A stretch of 37,787 bases of DNA from a virus. The notes beneath the pieces are model-generated. The model ran no database searches. It saw only the letters and a list, made by a program, of their open reading frames with translations, and was not told where the DNA came from. Location: positions 1 through 37,787 of the IMG/VR virus record IMGVR_UViG_3300031951_000520; one strand, given 5' to 3'. The position numbers were made by a program, and so were the translations under genes. Shown piece by piece: positions 1-7,253 of this stretch. Each line of letters starts with the position of its first letter. The first letter of the stretch is position 1.

Positions 1-72
1 GCGGAGGGGGTTACCGTACTGCTACTGGATACGCTGTAACTGCCGGATCAGCAATTACTGTCACCATTGGTG
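1..72. repeat. Terminal direct repeat, left copy
   Basis: The first 72 bases are identical to the last 72 (37716-37787). The open reading frame continues in frame over the join (37559 to 653, 270 codons on a 37,715 bp circle). This is the overlap expected of a circular or permuted assembly. It is short for a phage direct terminal repeat and lies inside a gene, so an assembly overlap is the simpler reading. Confidence 0.95.
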
Positions 73-653
73 GTGGCGGTGCTGCAACGGTTGCTGGTAG
101 TGATTCTGTTTTTGGAACCATTACATCCGGCGGCGGAGGCGGAGGAAAAGGTTTGGGCGGCGTTGGAAGCAATGGTCGCGCCACTAATGGAAATGGCGGC
201 GGCGGTTCCGGTGGCTATACCTATTACGTTGGCGTTGGATATCTCGAAACATACAGCGCTGCCGGTGGCGCTGGTGATGGCGCAGGCAAGGCGGGTGGAT
301 CTGGAAACTATGGTTCACCATACGGCGGTGGCGGTGGCGGCGCAGGAGAGGCTGGTAATACTGACGGCCCATCAGAGGGCGGCGATGGCTTGTCGTCGTC
401 TATAACAGGTACCGCAACTTTTTATGCTGGCGGCGGCGGCGGCAACCTTGGCAATAATGGAGACGGAGCCGGCGCTTCCAACACGGGCGGCGGTGGAAAA
501 GTCGATGGCGGGTTTGGGAACAACGGCGTCGTCATCATTCGCTACGCTGACTCGTATCCTGCTGCTACCTCCACAACCGGCTCACCAACCATCACCGTCT
601 CTGGCGGATATAGAATCTACAAGTGGACGGGCAGCGGCTCGATCACGTTCTAA
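1..653 (+). CDS. Glycine-rich adhesin-like tail tip protein (C-terminal part, continues from 37559)
   Basis: This is the C-terminal 216 or so residues of a 269-residue protein whose start is at 37559 on the other side of the circular join. The body is made of Gly-rich runs (GGGGG, GGGG spacers) and ends in a module reading YPAAT, then TTGSP, then IYKWTGSGSITF. The gene at 34668-35627 has the same layout and C-terminus, so the two are paralogues. Such proteins are known as phage glycine-rich domain proteins. In T-even-like phages, Gly-rich adhesins (gp38 type) sit at fibre tips and bind the host through loops between polyglycine helices. A receptor-binding role here is inferred from composition and from lying beside fibre genes. 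The stop is TAA at 651-653, 14 bp before the portal gene. GC is lower than in the portal gene. Confidence 0.8.
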   Translation, partial: GGGYRTATGYAVTAGSAITVTIGGGGAATVAGSDSVFGTITSGGGGGGKGLGGVGSNGRATNGNGGGGSGGYTYYVGVGYLETYSAAGGAGDGAGKAGGSGNYGSPYGGGGGGAGEAGNTDGPSEGGDGLSSSITGTATFYAGGGGGNLGNNGDGAGASNTGGGGKVDGGFGNNGVVIIRYADSYPAATSTTGSPTITVSGGYRIYKWTGSGSITF

Positions 654-667
654 TTTGAGGAAGGAAC

Positions 668-2335
668 ATGGCAGACTCTAGAGCCGCAGAAGTTTTGGAA
701 GGCTATGACCGCCTCAAAGGCGCTCGTGGCACATGGGAGAACCATTGGCAGGAAGTAGCCGAGCGCGTGTGGCCGACGATGGCCGAGATGACGGGCTGGC
801 GCACACCGGGCGAGAAGCGATCTGAAAAGATCTTCGACTCGACTGCGCAACGTGCGCTGCCGCGTTTTGCTGCTGCGATGGATTCGATGCTGACTCCGGC
901 GACCCAGTTGTGGCACGGACTGCAGACTGGCATCCCAGAACTCGATGACGACATCGCTGTGCGTCGCTGGTGCGACACGATCCGCGACATCCTGTTCCGT
1001 CAACGATACGCACCGACTGCCAACTTCGCCTCGCAGGCTTTTGAGTGCTACATGAGTCTCGGCGCTTTCGGTACGTCTGCGATGTTTATCGACGAGATTC
1101 CGGGCGTCACGCTGCGCTATCGAGCGATCCCGTTGTCCGAGCTGGTGATCGATCTCGACCACACCGGCCGCGTCGACACGGTCTATCGTTCGTTCCAGCT
1201 CACTGCTCGACAGGCCGCGCAGGTCCCGAGCTGGCAGGGCAAGGTTCCGCAAGGGATCATGTCGCAGCTCAAGTCGACACCGAACACGATGTTCGAGTTC
1301 GTGCATTGTGTGCGACCGAACCCGGACTACAGACAAGGGATGGCCGGTGGCCAAGGAATGGCCTACATCTCGCGCTACGTCTCGCGTCAGGACAATGCCC
1401 TGCTCGACGAGTCGGGCTTCCGTGTCATGCCGTACGCTGTCGGTCGATACGTTACCGGCCCCCGCGAGATCTACGGCCGCTCACCTGCGATGGAAGCTCT
1501 GGCTGACATCAAGAGCCTGCAGGAGATGGAGAAGACCCTGCTGCGCGTCTCGCATCGTATGGTCGACCCTCCGCTCATCCTGACCGAGGAAGGGGCCTTA
1601 AACGCCTTCTCCGTGCGTCCTAATGCATTGAACTATGGCTACCTCCGAGAGGATGGGACGCCGCTCGTTCAGCCGTTGCAAACTCCGGGCAACATCCCGA
1701 TTGGGATCGAGATGACGGATCAGAAGCGTCGAGCAGTGAACGATTCGTTCCTGATCACGCTGTTCCAGATTCTTGTTGAGAACCCGCGGGTGATGACGGC
1801 GACCGAAGTCTTGCAACGTGCGCAGGAGAAGGGTGCGCTGTTAGGTCCCACGATGGGACGCCAGCAGTCGGAGTTCTTGGGTCCGATCATTGAGCGCGAA
1901 CTCGACTTGCTGCAGGCCAACGGTGCGATACCGGAACCGCCTCCGCAGCTCATGGACTATGTGATGTCTGGCGGCGAGATCCTGCCGAAGTACACCGGGC
2001 CGCTTGCTCGATTGATGAAGTCCGAAGAGGCCGCGGGTCTCTTGCGTACGGTCGAAGCGATGCTGCCGGTCGCTCAGGCTTCTGGCGACATGTCGGTCCT
2101 GCGCCGCATCAATGCCGACGAAGCGGTCAAGATCATCGCAGAGGCCAACGGTGTACCGGCCAAGGCAATGCGCACCGACGAAGAGTTGGCGATTATGGAT
2201 ATGGCAGCACAACAGCAGGCTCAGGCTCAGGCCCTACTGGCCGCGGCTCCGATTGCTGGTCAGGCTGCGGAGCGTTTTGCTAAGGCCGAACAAATCGCGG
2301 CGTCGGCCCCGCGTAGAGCTGTCTTGGGAGTTTGA
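668..2335 (+). CDS. Portal protein (T7 gp8-like head-to-tail connector)
   Basis: The 555-residue protein matches the podovirus head-to-tail connecting protein family, whose members form the dodecameric portal through which DNA enters and leaves the capsid. The N-terminus (GYDRLKGARGTWENHWQEVA) and the following DSTAQRALPRFAAAMDSMLTP stretch are typical. Length is close to T7 gp8 (about 536). The C-terminal 70 residues are Ala/Gln-rich and probably helical, as in portal barrel regions. An AGGAAGGA ribosome-binding site lies just upstream of ATG 668. The gene sits after the adhesin cassette rather than directly after the terminase, which is unusual. Its stop overlaps the next start (TGATG). Confidence 0.93.
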   Translation: MADSRAAEVLEGYDRLKGARGTWENHWQEVAERVWPTMAEMTGWRTPGEKRSEKIFDSTAQRALPRFAAAMDSMLTPATQLWHGLQTGIPELDDDIAVRRWCDTIRDILFRQRYAPTANFASQAFECYMSLGAFGTSAMFIDEIPGVTLRYRAIPLSELVIDLDHTGRVDTVYRSFQLTARQAAQVPSWQGKVPQGIMSQLKSTPNTMFEFVHCVRPNPDYRQGMAGGQGMAYISRYVSRQDNALLDESGFRVMPYAVGRYVTGPREIYGRSPAMEALADIKSLQEMEKTLLRVSHRMVDPPLILTEEGALNAFSVRPNALNYGYLREDGTPLVQPLQTPGNIPIGIEMTDQKRRAVNDSFLITLFQILVENPRVMTATEVLQRAQEKGALLGPTMGRQQSEFLGPIIERELDLLQANGAIPEPPPQLMDYVMSGGEILPKYTGPLARLMKSEEAAGLLRTVEAMLPVAQASGDMSVLRRINADEAVKIIAEANGVPAKAMRTDEELAIMDMAAQQQAQAQALLAAAPIAGQAAERFAKAEQIAASAPRRAVLGV

Positions 2336-2571
2336 TGATGGATGCGCAGATGCTTTTCAACATCTTGGTCGGCTTGTCCGGTTTCATGGGCGGCTGGATC
2401 TTGAATAACATCAGCCGCTCGATTAACCAGCTCGACAAGGATGTGCGCAACATGCCGCACGTCTACGTCACCAAGGCTGACTATCGAGACGACATTCACC
2501 ACATTCGCCGGACGCTGGATGATATTTTCAATCTGATCAACCAGCTTAATACGACCAAAGCGGATAAATAA
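2335..2571 (+). CDS. Small membrane-anchored coiled-coil protein, lysis cassette
   Basis: About 78 residues with one hydrophobic segment near the N-terminus (LFNILVGLSGFMGGWIL) followed by a charged helical region ending in TTKADK. Start options are ATG 2335 (TGATG overlap with the portal stop) or ATG 2338, which is better spaced from GGGAG at 2326-2330. It resembles the next gene in layout: N-terminal membrane helix, acidic/basic coil, KADK end. Position just before holin and endolysin suggests a lysis accessory (holin regulator or inner-membrane spanin-like), but no family is recognised. Function is inference from context. Confidence 0.7.
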   Translation: MMDAQMLFNILVGLSGFMGGWILNNISRSINQLDKDVRNMPHVYVTKADYRDDIHHIRRTLDDIFNLINQLNTTKADK

Positions 2572-2572
2572 A

Positions 2573-2728
2573 ATGGATCTGTTCGAGATCTTCACAAAGG
2601 CATGGCCGGTGGTTCTCGCACTGATTACATTGATTATCGTTTTGTCGAAGTTAGATTTGCGTGTTGCCGTGTTAGAAGAAAAGATGAAAACTCTGTTCGA
2701 CTTACTGAACAAGAAGGCTGATAAGTAA
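2573..2728 (+). CDS. 51-residue single-pass membrane protein, lysis cassette
   Basis: The frame runs from ATG 2573 to TAA 2726-2728 and encodes 51 residues. Residues 11-25 form a hydrophobic helix (WPVVLALITLIIVLS). A heptad-like charged segment follows and ends in LNKKADK. It begins one base after the upstream stop and its own stop overlaps the ATG of the holin gene (TAATG), so the three genes are translationally coupled. The layout and KADK terminus mirror the gene just upstream, which suggests a tandem duplication. An antiholin or small holin role is possible but unproven. Confidence 0.7.
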   Translation: MDLFEIFTKAWPVVLALITLIIVLSKLDLRVAVLEEKMKTLFDLLNKKADK

Positions 2729-3195
2729 TGCTTGAAACCTTACTCGGCGGTGTGTTCGGCGGCGTGTTGCGTCTTGCCCCGGAGGCGCTGAAGTTCTTCG
2801 ACAGGAAGAACGAGCGTGGTCACGAGCTTGCCATGCTCGATGCCGAGATGCGTTTCGCTCAGGTTCGAGGCGAGATCGCAATGCGGCAGACTGAAGCCGA
2901 CATGACGATCCACGAACTCGACGCTATCAGTGAGGCGTTCAAAGAACAGTCTGCTACGGCTCGTGCTGCTGGTAAGTGGGTTGCTGCGATCTCTGCGCTG
3001 GTACGGCCTTTCGTAACCTATTTGTTTGTGCTAGCTTACGCCGCGGTCAAATTGGCTAGTTTTTTGATCGCCCTCGAACAGGGCGGTGAATGGAAGGCAG
3101 TTTTGACGACGATGTGGAACGTAGATGACATGGCAGTTTTGAACATGATTCTTTCGTTCTGGTTTGTCGGTCGAGTGTATGAGCGCACTCGATGA
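2728..3195 (+). CDS. Holin, 3-TM gene-transfer-agent type
   Basis: The 155-residue protein has a charged coiled N-terminal half (residues 20-80, KFFDRKNERGHELAMLDAEM) and hydrophobic segments at about 86-118 and 134-150. This layout fits the family described as holin of 3 TMs found in gene transfer agents and phages. Such holins assemble in the inner membrane and permeabilise it so the endolysin can reach peptidoglycan. The gene overlaps the endolysin start by 17 bp. Assignment rests on topology, sequence flavour and adjacency to a clear lysozyme. Confidence 0.8.
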   Translation: MLETLLGGVFGGVLRLAPEALKFFDRKNERGHELAMLDAEMRFAQVRGEIAMRQTEADMTIHELDAISEAFKEQSATARAAGKWVAAISALVRPFVTYLFVLAYAAVKLASFLIALEQGGEWKAVLTTMWNVDDMAVLNMILSFWFVGRVYERTR

Positions 3196-3634
3196 GGCCA
3201 TAGAACAAGCGGCGATCCTGTGTAAGCACTTCGAGGGGTTCTCTGCTAAACCGTATATCTGTCCTGCTGGTTATCCCACAATCGGGTACGGAACCGTCTA
3301 CAAACCTGACGGAACCAGAGTCACCCTCAATGACCCGATTATCAGCAGGCAGATTGCTACTGAATGGCTGATGCAAGAGCTTGAACACAACTACGCCGCT
3401 GGCGTACTACGCGCATCTCCGGGGCTGGTAGAGCATCCGGGAGCATTCGCCGCGATGATCGACTTCGCCTACAACCTCGGGGTCGGTCGGTATCGTGCTA
3501 GCACACTTCGCAGGCGCGTCGATCAAAAGGATTGGGACGGCGCGAAAGAACAACTCATGCGATGGACTCGTGGCGGCGGGAGAGTGCTGCCGGGTCTGGT
3601 ACGGAGGCGCAAGGCGGAAGCTGCGTTATTCTGA
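3179..3634 (+). CDS. Endolysin, GH24 lysozyme (muramidase)
   Basis: With ATG 3179 the protein is 151 residues. It carries the phage lysozyme signature: catalytic Glu19 in KHFEGF, Cys28 nine residues later and Thr34 in PTIGYG. This is the E-x8-C/D-x5-T triad of the GH24 family (T4 lysozyme uses E11, D20, T26). The enzyme cleaves the N-acetylmuramic acid to N-acetylglucosamine beta-1,4 bond in peptidoglycan. The C-terminal half contains AMIDFAYNLGVG and RRRKAEAALF, typical of the family. There is no clear signal-anchor helix at the N-terminus, so export probably depends on the holin. An upstream TTG (3164) would add five residues; no strong ribosome-binding site favours either start. Confidence 0.93.
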   Translation: MSALDEAIEQAAILCKHFEGFSAKPYICPAGYPTIGYGTVYKPDGTRVTLNDPIISRQIATEWLMQELEHNYAAGVLRASPGLVEHPGAFAAMIDFAYNLGVGRYRASTLRRRVDQKDWDGAKEQLMRWTRGGGRVLPGLVRRRKAEAALF

Positions 3635-3849
3635 TGGCCAAGAAAAAAGTCCCGACTATTCAGATGTATGACGGGGTTTGGTATCGGGTCAAAGGATATA
3701 CCCACACCGAATGCTGCGACTGCGCATTGGTTCACAAGGAACAGTACCGACTCGTTGATGGGCATTTAGAGTGGACTGCGGTGCGAGACGACAAGCGCAC
3801 CGAGGAGCGCCGAAAGGAACTCGGCATCAAGGTAACCAGAAAGAGGTGA
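3634..3849 (+). CDS. Small protein of unknown function with CxxC
   Basis: The 71-residue protein starts at ATG 3634, overlapping the endolysin stop as TGATG; longer upstream extensions in this frame are out-of-frame shadow of the lysozyme. It is basic at both ends (MAKKK and KVTRKR) and has a central TECCDCALVH motif that could bind a metal, plus YRLVDGHLEW. Similar short proteins are common beside phage structural genes, but I recognise no named family. It ends four bases before the GTG of the HTH-phosphoesterase gene. Confidence 0.75.
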   Translation: MAKKKVPTIQMYDGVWYRVKGYTHTECCDCALVHKEQYRLVDGHLEWTAVRDDKRTEERRKELGIKVTRKR

Positions 3850-3853
3850 TGCT

Positions 3854-4918
3854 GTGGTAGCCGCTAAGGCGACTGATGATCAGATCATTGCGACGCTGCA
3901 AAAGTACAAAGGCATTCGTGCCAACGCAGCTTCAGAACTCGGGATAAACGAACGCACCTTATTGCAGCGATTGAATCGCATGAGGAAGCGTGGACACATC
4001 ATCCCTGAATCAACCTATCAGCCGGGCAAGCAAACCCCGAATGAAGAGGCGTTTGAGTTCACTCCGATCCCCGACGACGACATTCCAATCGAGGAGCTAG
4101 TAGAGCAACGCAAACGCAAGTTCCAGCACAAGCGCCTGCACGAAGAATCCTCGAAACTTGTCGAGGTGCGCATAAAGATTCAAGGACCAATCGGTTTGCT
4201 GCACTTCGGAGATCCGCACGTCGATGACGACGGCACGGACATTGAAGCTATCGAACAACACACCGAACTCTGCCGCAAGGTCGAAGGCTTATTCGCCTGC
4301 AACGTAGGCGATACCACGAACAACTGGGTCGGCCGTTTAGCAAGGCTTTACGGCGATCAGGCGACATCCGCATCGCAGGCTTGGCGACTTGCAGAATGGT
4401 TCGTCGGCCGCTGTCGATGGCTGTACATGATCGCTGGCAATCACGATGCGTGGAGCGGCGCAGGCGATCCGCTCAAGTGGATGGCGAAACAGCAGAACTC
4501 GATGTACAAATCGAGCGAGGCTCGAATCGCACTGAAGTTTCCGAACGGCGCAGAGGTGCGCGTGAATGCACGTCACGATCACTCTGGTTCGTCGATCTGG
4601 AATCCGGCCCACGGCCCGATGAAAGCTGCTCTCATGGGAACCCGTGATCACCTGTACGTCGCAGGCCACAAGCACGAGAGCGCATACAGCGTCCTGAAGG
4701 ACCCGATCTCGGGTATCACCATGCATGCGTGTAAGGTGGCCAGCTATAAGATTTTTGATCGATACGCAAAGGAGCGCGGATTCCGCGACAACTCGTTATC
4801 GCCTTGCATGCTGACAACGATCAACCCTGATCTGCCGAACGACCATCCAGATCTAATCAAGGTCTGGTGGGACCCACTGGAAGGCGCTGATTATCTCACT
4901 TGGTTGAGGAGCCGCTGA
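3854..4918 (+). CDS. HTH-domain calcineurin-like metallophosphoesterase
   Basis: The 354-residue protein starts at GTG 3854, seven bases after AGAGG; the nearby ATG at 3849 is out of frame and hits a stop at once. Residues 8-45 form a Fis/NtrC-like helix-turn-helix (ATLQKYKGIRANAASELGIN, then ERTLLQRL). The catalytic part shows the metallophosphoesterase motifs in order: GDPHVD (119-124), GD (152-153), GNHD (195-198), HDH (241-243) and GHKH (271-274), so a two-metal centre looks intact. Family members hydrolyse phosphodiesters or phosphomonoesters in nucleic acids, nucleotides or proteins; the substrate is unknown. The HTH suggests DNA targeting. It lies in the late operon between lysis and head genes, and its stop overlaps the next ATG. 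Confidence 0.9.
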   Translation: MVAAKATDDQIIATLQKYKGIRANAASELGINERTLLQRLNRMRKRGHIIPESTYQPGKQTPNEEAFEFTPIPDDDIPIEELVEQRKRKFQHKRLHEESSKLVEVRIKIQGPIGLLHFGDPHVDDDGTDIEAIEQHTELCRKVEGLFACNVGDTTNNWVGRLARLYGDQATSASQAWRLAEWFVGRCRWLYMIAGNHDAWSGAGDPLKWMAKQQNSMYKSSEARIALKFPNGAEVRVNARHDHSGSSIWNPAHGPMKAALMGTRDHLYVAGHKHESAYSVLKDPISGITMHACKVASYKIFDRYAKERGFRDNSLSPCMLTTINPDLPNDHPDLIKVWWDPLEGADYLTWLRSR

Positions 4919-5229
4919 TGCCGAGCATGATGGCAATAATGCGTTCTCGTGTTGCGAGGGCGGTGTTCAAGTCGAGAGCTTACAAACGCGCACTGCTCGA
5001 CGATAAGACTGGACAGCTATCGGAAAACGGTCGCATCATCATGGCGCACCTGAAGCGATTCAGCCGCTACGGCAAGCCGCCTGTCTACGCAGGCAGTGTT
5101 AGCAAGACAGACATGTTCGAGGTTGGCCGCATGGTCGGTCGCCAAGAAACGGTGCAGCTCATTGTCGAGGCGCTGCACTTGGACGAGAAGACCTTGACCA
5201 ATCTGCAAGAGGAATTCATCGATGAGTGA
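4918..5229 (+). CDS. Bbp19-like small head-operon protein
   Basis: The 103-residue protein starts at ATG 4918 (TGATG overlap). Basic N-terminal helices are followed by GRIIMAHLKRF and a later FEVGRMVGRQETVQLIVEAL segment. This pattern, about 30 residues of helix then (V/I)xxxLxxF then a GRR/GRQ-x-V-x-x-I helix, resembles the Bbp19 family of short proteins encoded just upstream of scaffold and capsid in BPP-1-like podoviruses. A structural or assembly role is likely, but its mechanism is not known to me. It overlaps the scaffold gene by 8 bp. Confidence 0.65.
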   Translation: MPSMMAIMRSRVARAVFKSRAYKRALLDDKTGQLSENGRIIMAHLKRFSRYGKPPVYAGSVSKTDMFEVGRMVGRQETVQLIVEALHLDEKTLTNLQEEFIDE

Positions 5230-6088
5230 CGACAACGGGTCCGTCTCGAACGGGCAACCCGGCGACAGCGCCGGAACGACGGGCGCTCCGTCATGGTTCG
5301 CAATGGAAGGTATGGCCCCCGATCAGGTCGGCCAGCTCGGGGAGATGGTCAAGGCCAAGGGGTGGAAGCATCCCGGTGAGGCTTTGCTGTCTTACCAGAA
5401 CCTCGAAAAGGTGTTCGGCGCTGACAAGGCTGGTCGAACGATTGTGGCTCCGAAGTCAGAGGACGACGTAGAGGGTTGGAATGCCATCTATAACCGCCTA
5501 GGACGGCCGGAGAGCGCAGACAAGTACGAGTTGCCAGTACCGGAAGGGCAGGATCGCTCGTTCGCTGAGGCATTCGCTCCGGTGATGTTCGAGGCAGGTC
5601 TGACCACGAAGCAGGCCAAGGCTCTGGCCGAGAAGTGGAATGAGATGAGCGGATCGCTGATGGAGCAGCAAGAGACCGCATTCCAGCAGCAGGTGGATGC
5701 CGAGTATTCCGCCTTGCAGAAGGAGTGGGGCGTTGCCGCGTCTCAGAACGAGGAGATTGCCCGTAGAGCGGCCATTAAGTTCTCGAAGGAAGCAGGGTTG
5801 GACGCGGATGCGTTCGACGCGATGGAGAGAGCAATTGGCACGGCGAAGTTAATCAAGCTGTTCCACTCGGTCGGATCTTCATTCCAAGAGGGAACCTTTG
5901 TCTCGAACGACGTTCTAAGCGGCGGCAGAATGACCCCCGCTCAGGCCGACGCCAAGATCAAGGCGAAGTTTACCGATCAGGAGTTCATGGCTCGTTACAT
6001 GAACCAAGATCCGAAGATCCGGCAAGGCGCTATCGACGAGATGATGGACCTGCAGCGAATGGCTAACCCGGAACTATTTACAGGCTAG
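5222..6088 (+). CDS. Capsid scaffolding protein
   Basis: A 288-residue acidic, Gln/Glu-rich protein directly upstream of the major capsid gene. The N-terminal 25 residues are flexible (Gly/Ser/Asn). Next comes a segment common to podovirus scaffolds (GRPESADKYELPVPEG), then long helices rich in Ala, Glu and Lys (about 110-200). A C-terminal region reads MTPAQADAKIKAKFTDQEF, often found in phage scaffold and capsid-assembly proteins. It guides procapsid assembly and is then released. Position, composition and motif agree well. No protease domain is seen. The stop at 6086-6088 begins a 263 bp non-coding block. Confidence 0.88.
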   Translation: MSDDNGSVSNGQPGDSAGTTGAPSWFAMEGMAPDQVGQLGEMVKAKGWKHPGEALLSYQNLEKVFGADKAGRTIVAPKSEDDVEGWNAIYNRLGRPESADKYELPVPEGQDRSFAEAFAPVMFEAGLTTKQAKALAEKWNEMSGSLMEQQETAFQQQVDAEYSALQKEWGVAASQNEEIARRAAIKFSKEAGLDADAFDAMERAIGTAKLIKLFHSVGSSFQEGTFVSNDVLSGGRMTPAQADAKIKAKFTDQEFMARYMNQDPKIRQGAIDEMMDLQRMANPELFTG

Positions 6089-6117
6089 TTGCAGGTGTGC
6101 TACGCGCACGTTAGTAT

Positions 6118-6161
6118 GATGACACCATAAAGTTCCTCTGTTGGAAATTCGTGGCGTTATC
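6118..6161 (+). other. Long imperfect RNA hairpin after the scaffold gene
   Basis: GATGACACC (6118-6126) can pair with GGCGTTATC (6153-6161) at 8 of 9 positions, one of them a wobble. An inner AAGTTCC/GGAAATT helix caps it around TCTGTT. It lies between the scaffold stop and the terminator at 6178. It could be an RNase III-type processing site or part of a larger folded leader. A smaller hairpin, GTGTGC-TAC-GCGCAC, lies just upstream near 6095-6109. Confidence 0.5.
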
Positions 6162-6177
6162 TCCTGTAAGTGAAATT

Positions 6178-6205
6178 GGGCCGGGAGAAATCTCGGCCCT
6201 TTTTT
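6178..6205 (+). terminator. Rho-independent terminator between scaffold and capsid genes
   Basis: GGGCCG (6178-6183) pairs with CGGCCC (6194-6199), with an inner AGA/TCT pair, followed directly by six T (6200-6205). This is a strong intrinsic terminator. Being upstream of the capsid gene, it would either reduce readthrough into it or end a transcript before a separate capsid transcript. Confidence 0.85.
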
Positions 6206-6207
6206 CA

Positions 6208-6310
6208 GGATGGGTTAAGCCGTAAGGCCCCCGCAGACTGCTGGATAGACAGCCGCCCGGTGAGAGCGTATCTCGCAAGGATTTTGGCCCCGGTAACGGA
6301 CAAGCCATCC
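6208..6310 (+). ncRNA. Candidate structured RNA element upstream of the capsid gene
   Basis: A closing helix GGATGG (6208-6213)/CCATCC (6305-6310) can enclose four hairpins: GCC-GUAA-GGC (6219-6228), GCUG-GAUAGA-CAGC (6240-6253), GUGAGA-GCGUA-UCUCGC (6260-6276, one wobble) and CCG-GUAA-CGG (6290-6299). Two of the loops are the GNRA tetraloop GUAA. No ORF of convincing composition crosses it. The fold was found by eye, with no energy calculation, so it is a candidate cis-regulatory element or processed ncRNA, not a named family. Confidence 0.5.
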
Positions 6311-6313
6311 GAT

Positions 6314-6345
6314 AAACATTCTTGGTTTTTAATGTTTTAGGAGGG
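6314..6345 (+). promoter_or_regulatory. AT-rich hairpin and strong RBS of the capsid gene
   Basis: AAACATT (6314-6320) can pair with AATGTTT (6331-6337) around a 10-base loop. The hairpin ends immediately before a perfect AGGAGGG (6339-6345), 6-7 bases from ATG 6352. Such a placement keeps the ribosome-binding site open and could protect the mRNA 5' end. It fits a gene needing very high translation. Confidence 0.6.
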
Positions 6346-6351
6346 CTAATC

Positions 6352-7239
6352 ATGGCCGACAATATTGCTAGTGCATATGCCGTACAATACGGCACAAACG
6401 TCAGCATTCTGCTCCAGCAGAAAGGCTCGAAGCTCCGTTCTACGGTGCAGATGGGCAGCTACAAGGGCAAAGCCTCTGAAGTCGTCACGCAGTACGGTGC
6501 TACCGCTGCTCGTGCGGTTTCGACCCGCTACACCCCGATTGTTCCAGTCAACACGCCGAACGCCCGTCGCTGGGTGTTCCCGGAAGACTACGATTGGGCT
6601 GACCTGATCGACAACTTCGACAAGCTCCGTCTCCTCGCTGACCCGCAGTCTGCTTACACGCAGAACGGTCTCTACGCGATGGGCCGTGCGATGGACGATG
6701 TCATCATTGCTGGTATGTTGAACGACAACAAGACCGGCGAGTCTGGTGGCACGACCACCAGCTTCGACACGACCAACCAGCGCGTCGCGGTGAACTACGC
6801 TGCCTCTGGCAACGTGGGCCTCACGGTGGACAAGCTGCGCGAAGCGCGTCGCATCCTGATGGAGAACGAGGTCGATCTCGACGCGGAGCCGGTGTACTGC
6901 GCCATCTCTGCCGAGCAGCACGACGATCTCTTGGGCCAGATGCAGGTTGTTTCGTCTGACTTCAACGGCGACACGCCGGTGTTGAAGGACGGCAAAATCA
7001 TGCAGTTCCTTGGCATCAACTTCATCCACAGTGAGCGGTTGCCGACCTCGTCGACCTACCGTCGCTGCCCGGTGTGGGTGCCTTCTGGCGTTCACCTCGG
7101 CATGTGGAATGACATCATGTCCGACATCACGCAACGTCGCGATCTCTCTTCGCTCCCGTATCAGATCTATCTGATGGGTACCTTCGGTGCTACCCGCACG
7201 GAAGAGAAGAAGGTTGTTGACATTCTCTGCGCGGAATAA
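6352..7239 (+). CDS. Major capsid protein
   Basis: With ATG 6352 (perfect AGGAGG upstream) the protein is 295 residues. It resembles the capsid proteins of BPP-1-like podoviruses: an N-terminal arm (SILLQQKGSKLRSTV), then RRWVFPEDYDWADLIDNFDKL, a central AYTQNGLYAMGRAMDDVIIA helix, and a C-terminal SDITQRRDLSSLPYQIYLMG. These proteins have the HK97 fold and build the icosahedral shell. Codon use is strongly G/C-ending, as expected for the most expressed gene, and flanking terminators isolate it. A 262-residue antisense frame over this gene is a codon-bias shadow. Upstream TTG extensions (6322) read through the ribosome-binding site and are rejected. Confidence 0.92.
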   Translation: MADNIASAYAVQYGTNVSILLQQKGSKLRSTVQMGSYKGKASEVVTQYGATAARAVSTRYTPIVPVNTPNARRWVFPEDYDWADLIDNFDKLRLLADPQSAYTQNGLYAMGRAMDDVIIAGMLNDNKTGESGGTTTSFDTTNQRVAVNYAASGNVGLTVDKLREARRILMENEVDLDAEPVYCAISAEQHDDLLGQMQVVSSDFNGDTPVLKDGKIMQFLGINFIHSERLPTSSTYRRCPVWVPSGVHLGMWNDIMSDITQRRDLSSLPYQIYLMGTFGATRTEEKKVVDILCAE

Positions 7240-7253
7240 GGGAGTAAACGAAA

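Noticed and set aside
1-72. Reading the 72 bp repeat as a real terminal repeat of the virion DNA
   Set aside because: It falls inside a coding region that continues in frame over the join; an assembly overlap is simpler.
650-1354. 234-codon ORF antisense to the portal gene
   Set aside because: Same reason: composition typical of the reverse strand of a high-GC gene.
6089-6351. Hammerhead ribozyme or tRNA in the capsid leader
   Set aside because: No CUGAUGA core and no cloverleaf with a TTC arm were found. The fold seen does not match a known class.
6346-7134. 262-codon ORF antisense to the capsid gene
   Set aside because: It arises from strong codon bias in the capsid gene, and its composition (His/Arg/Val-rich) is typical of antisense shadows.
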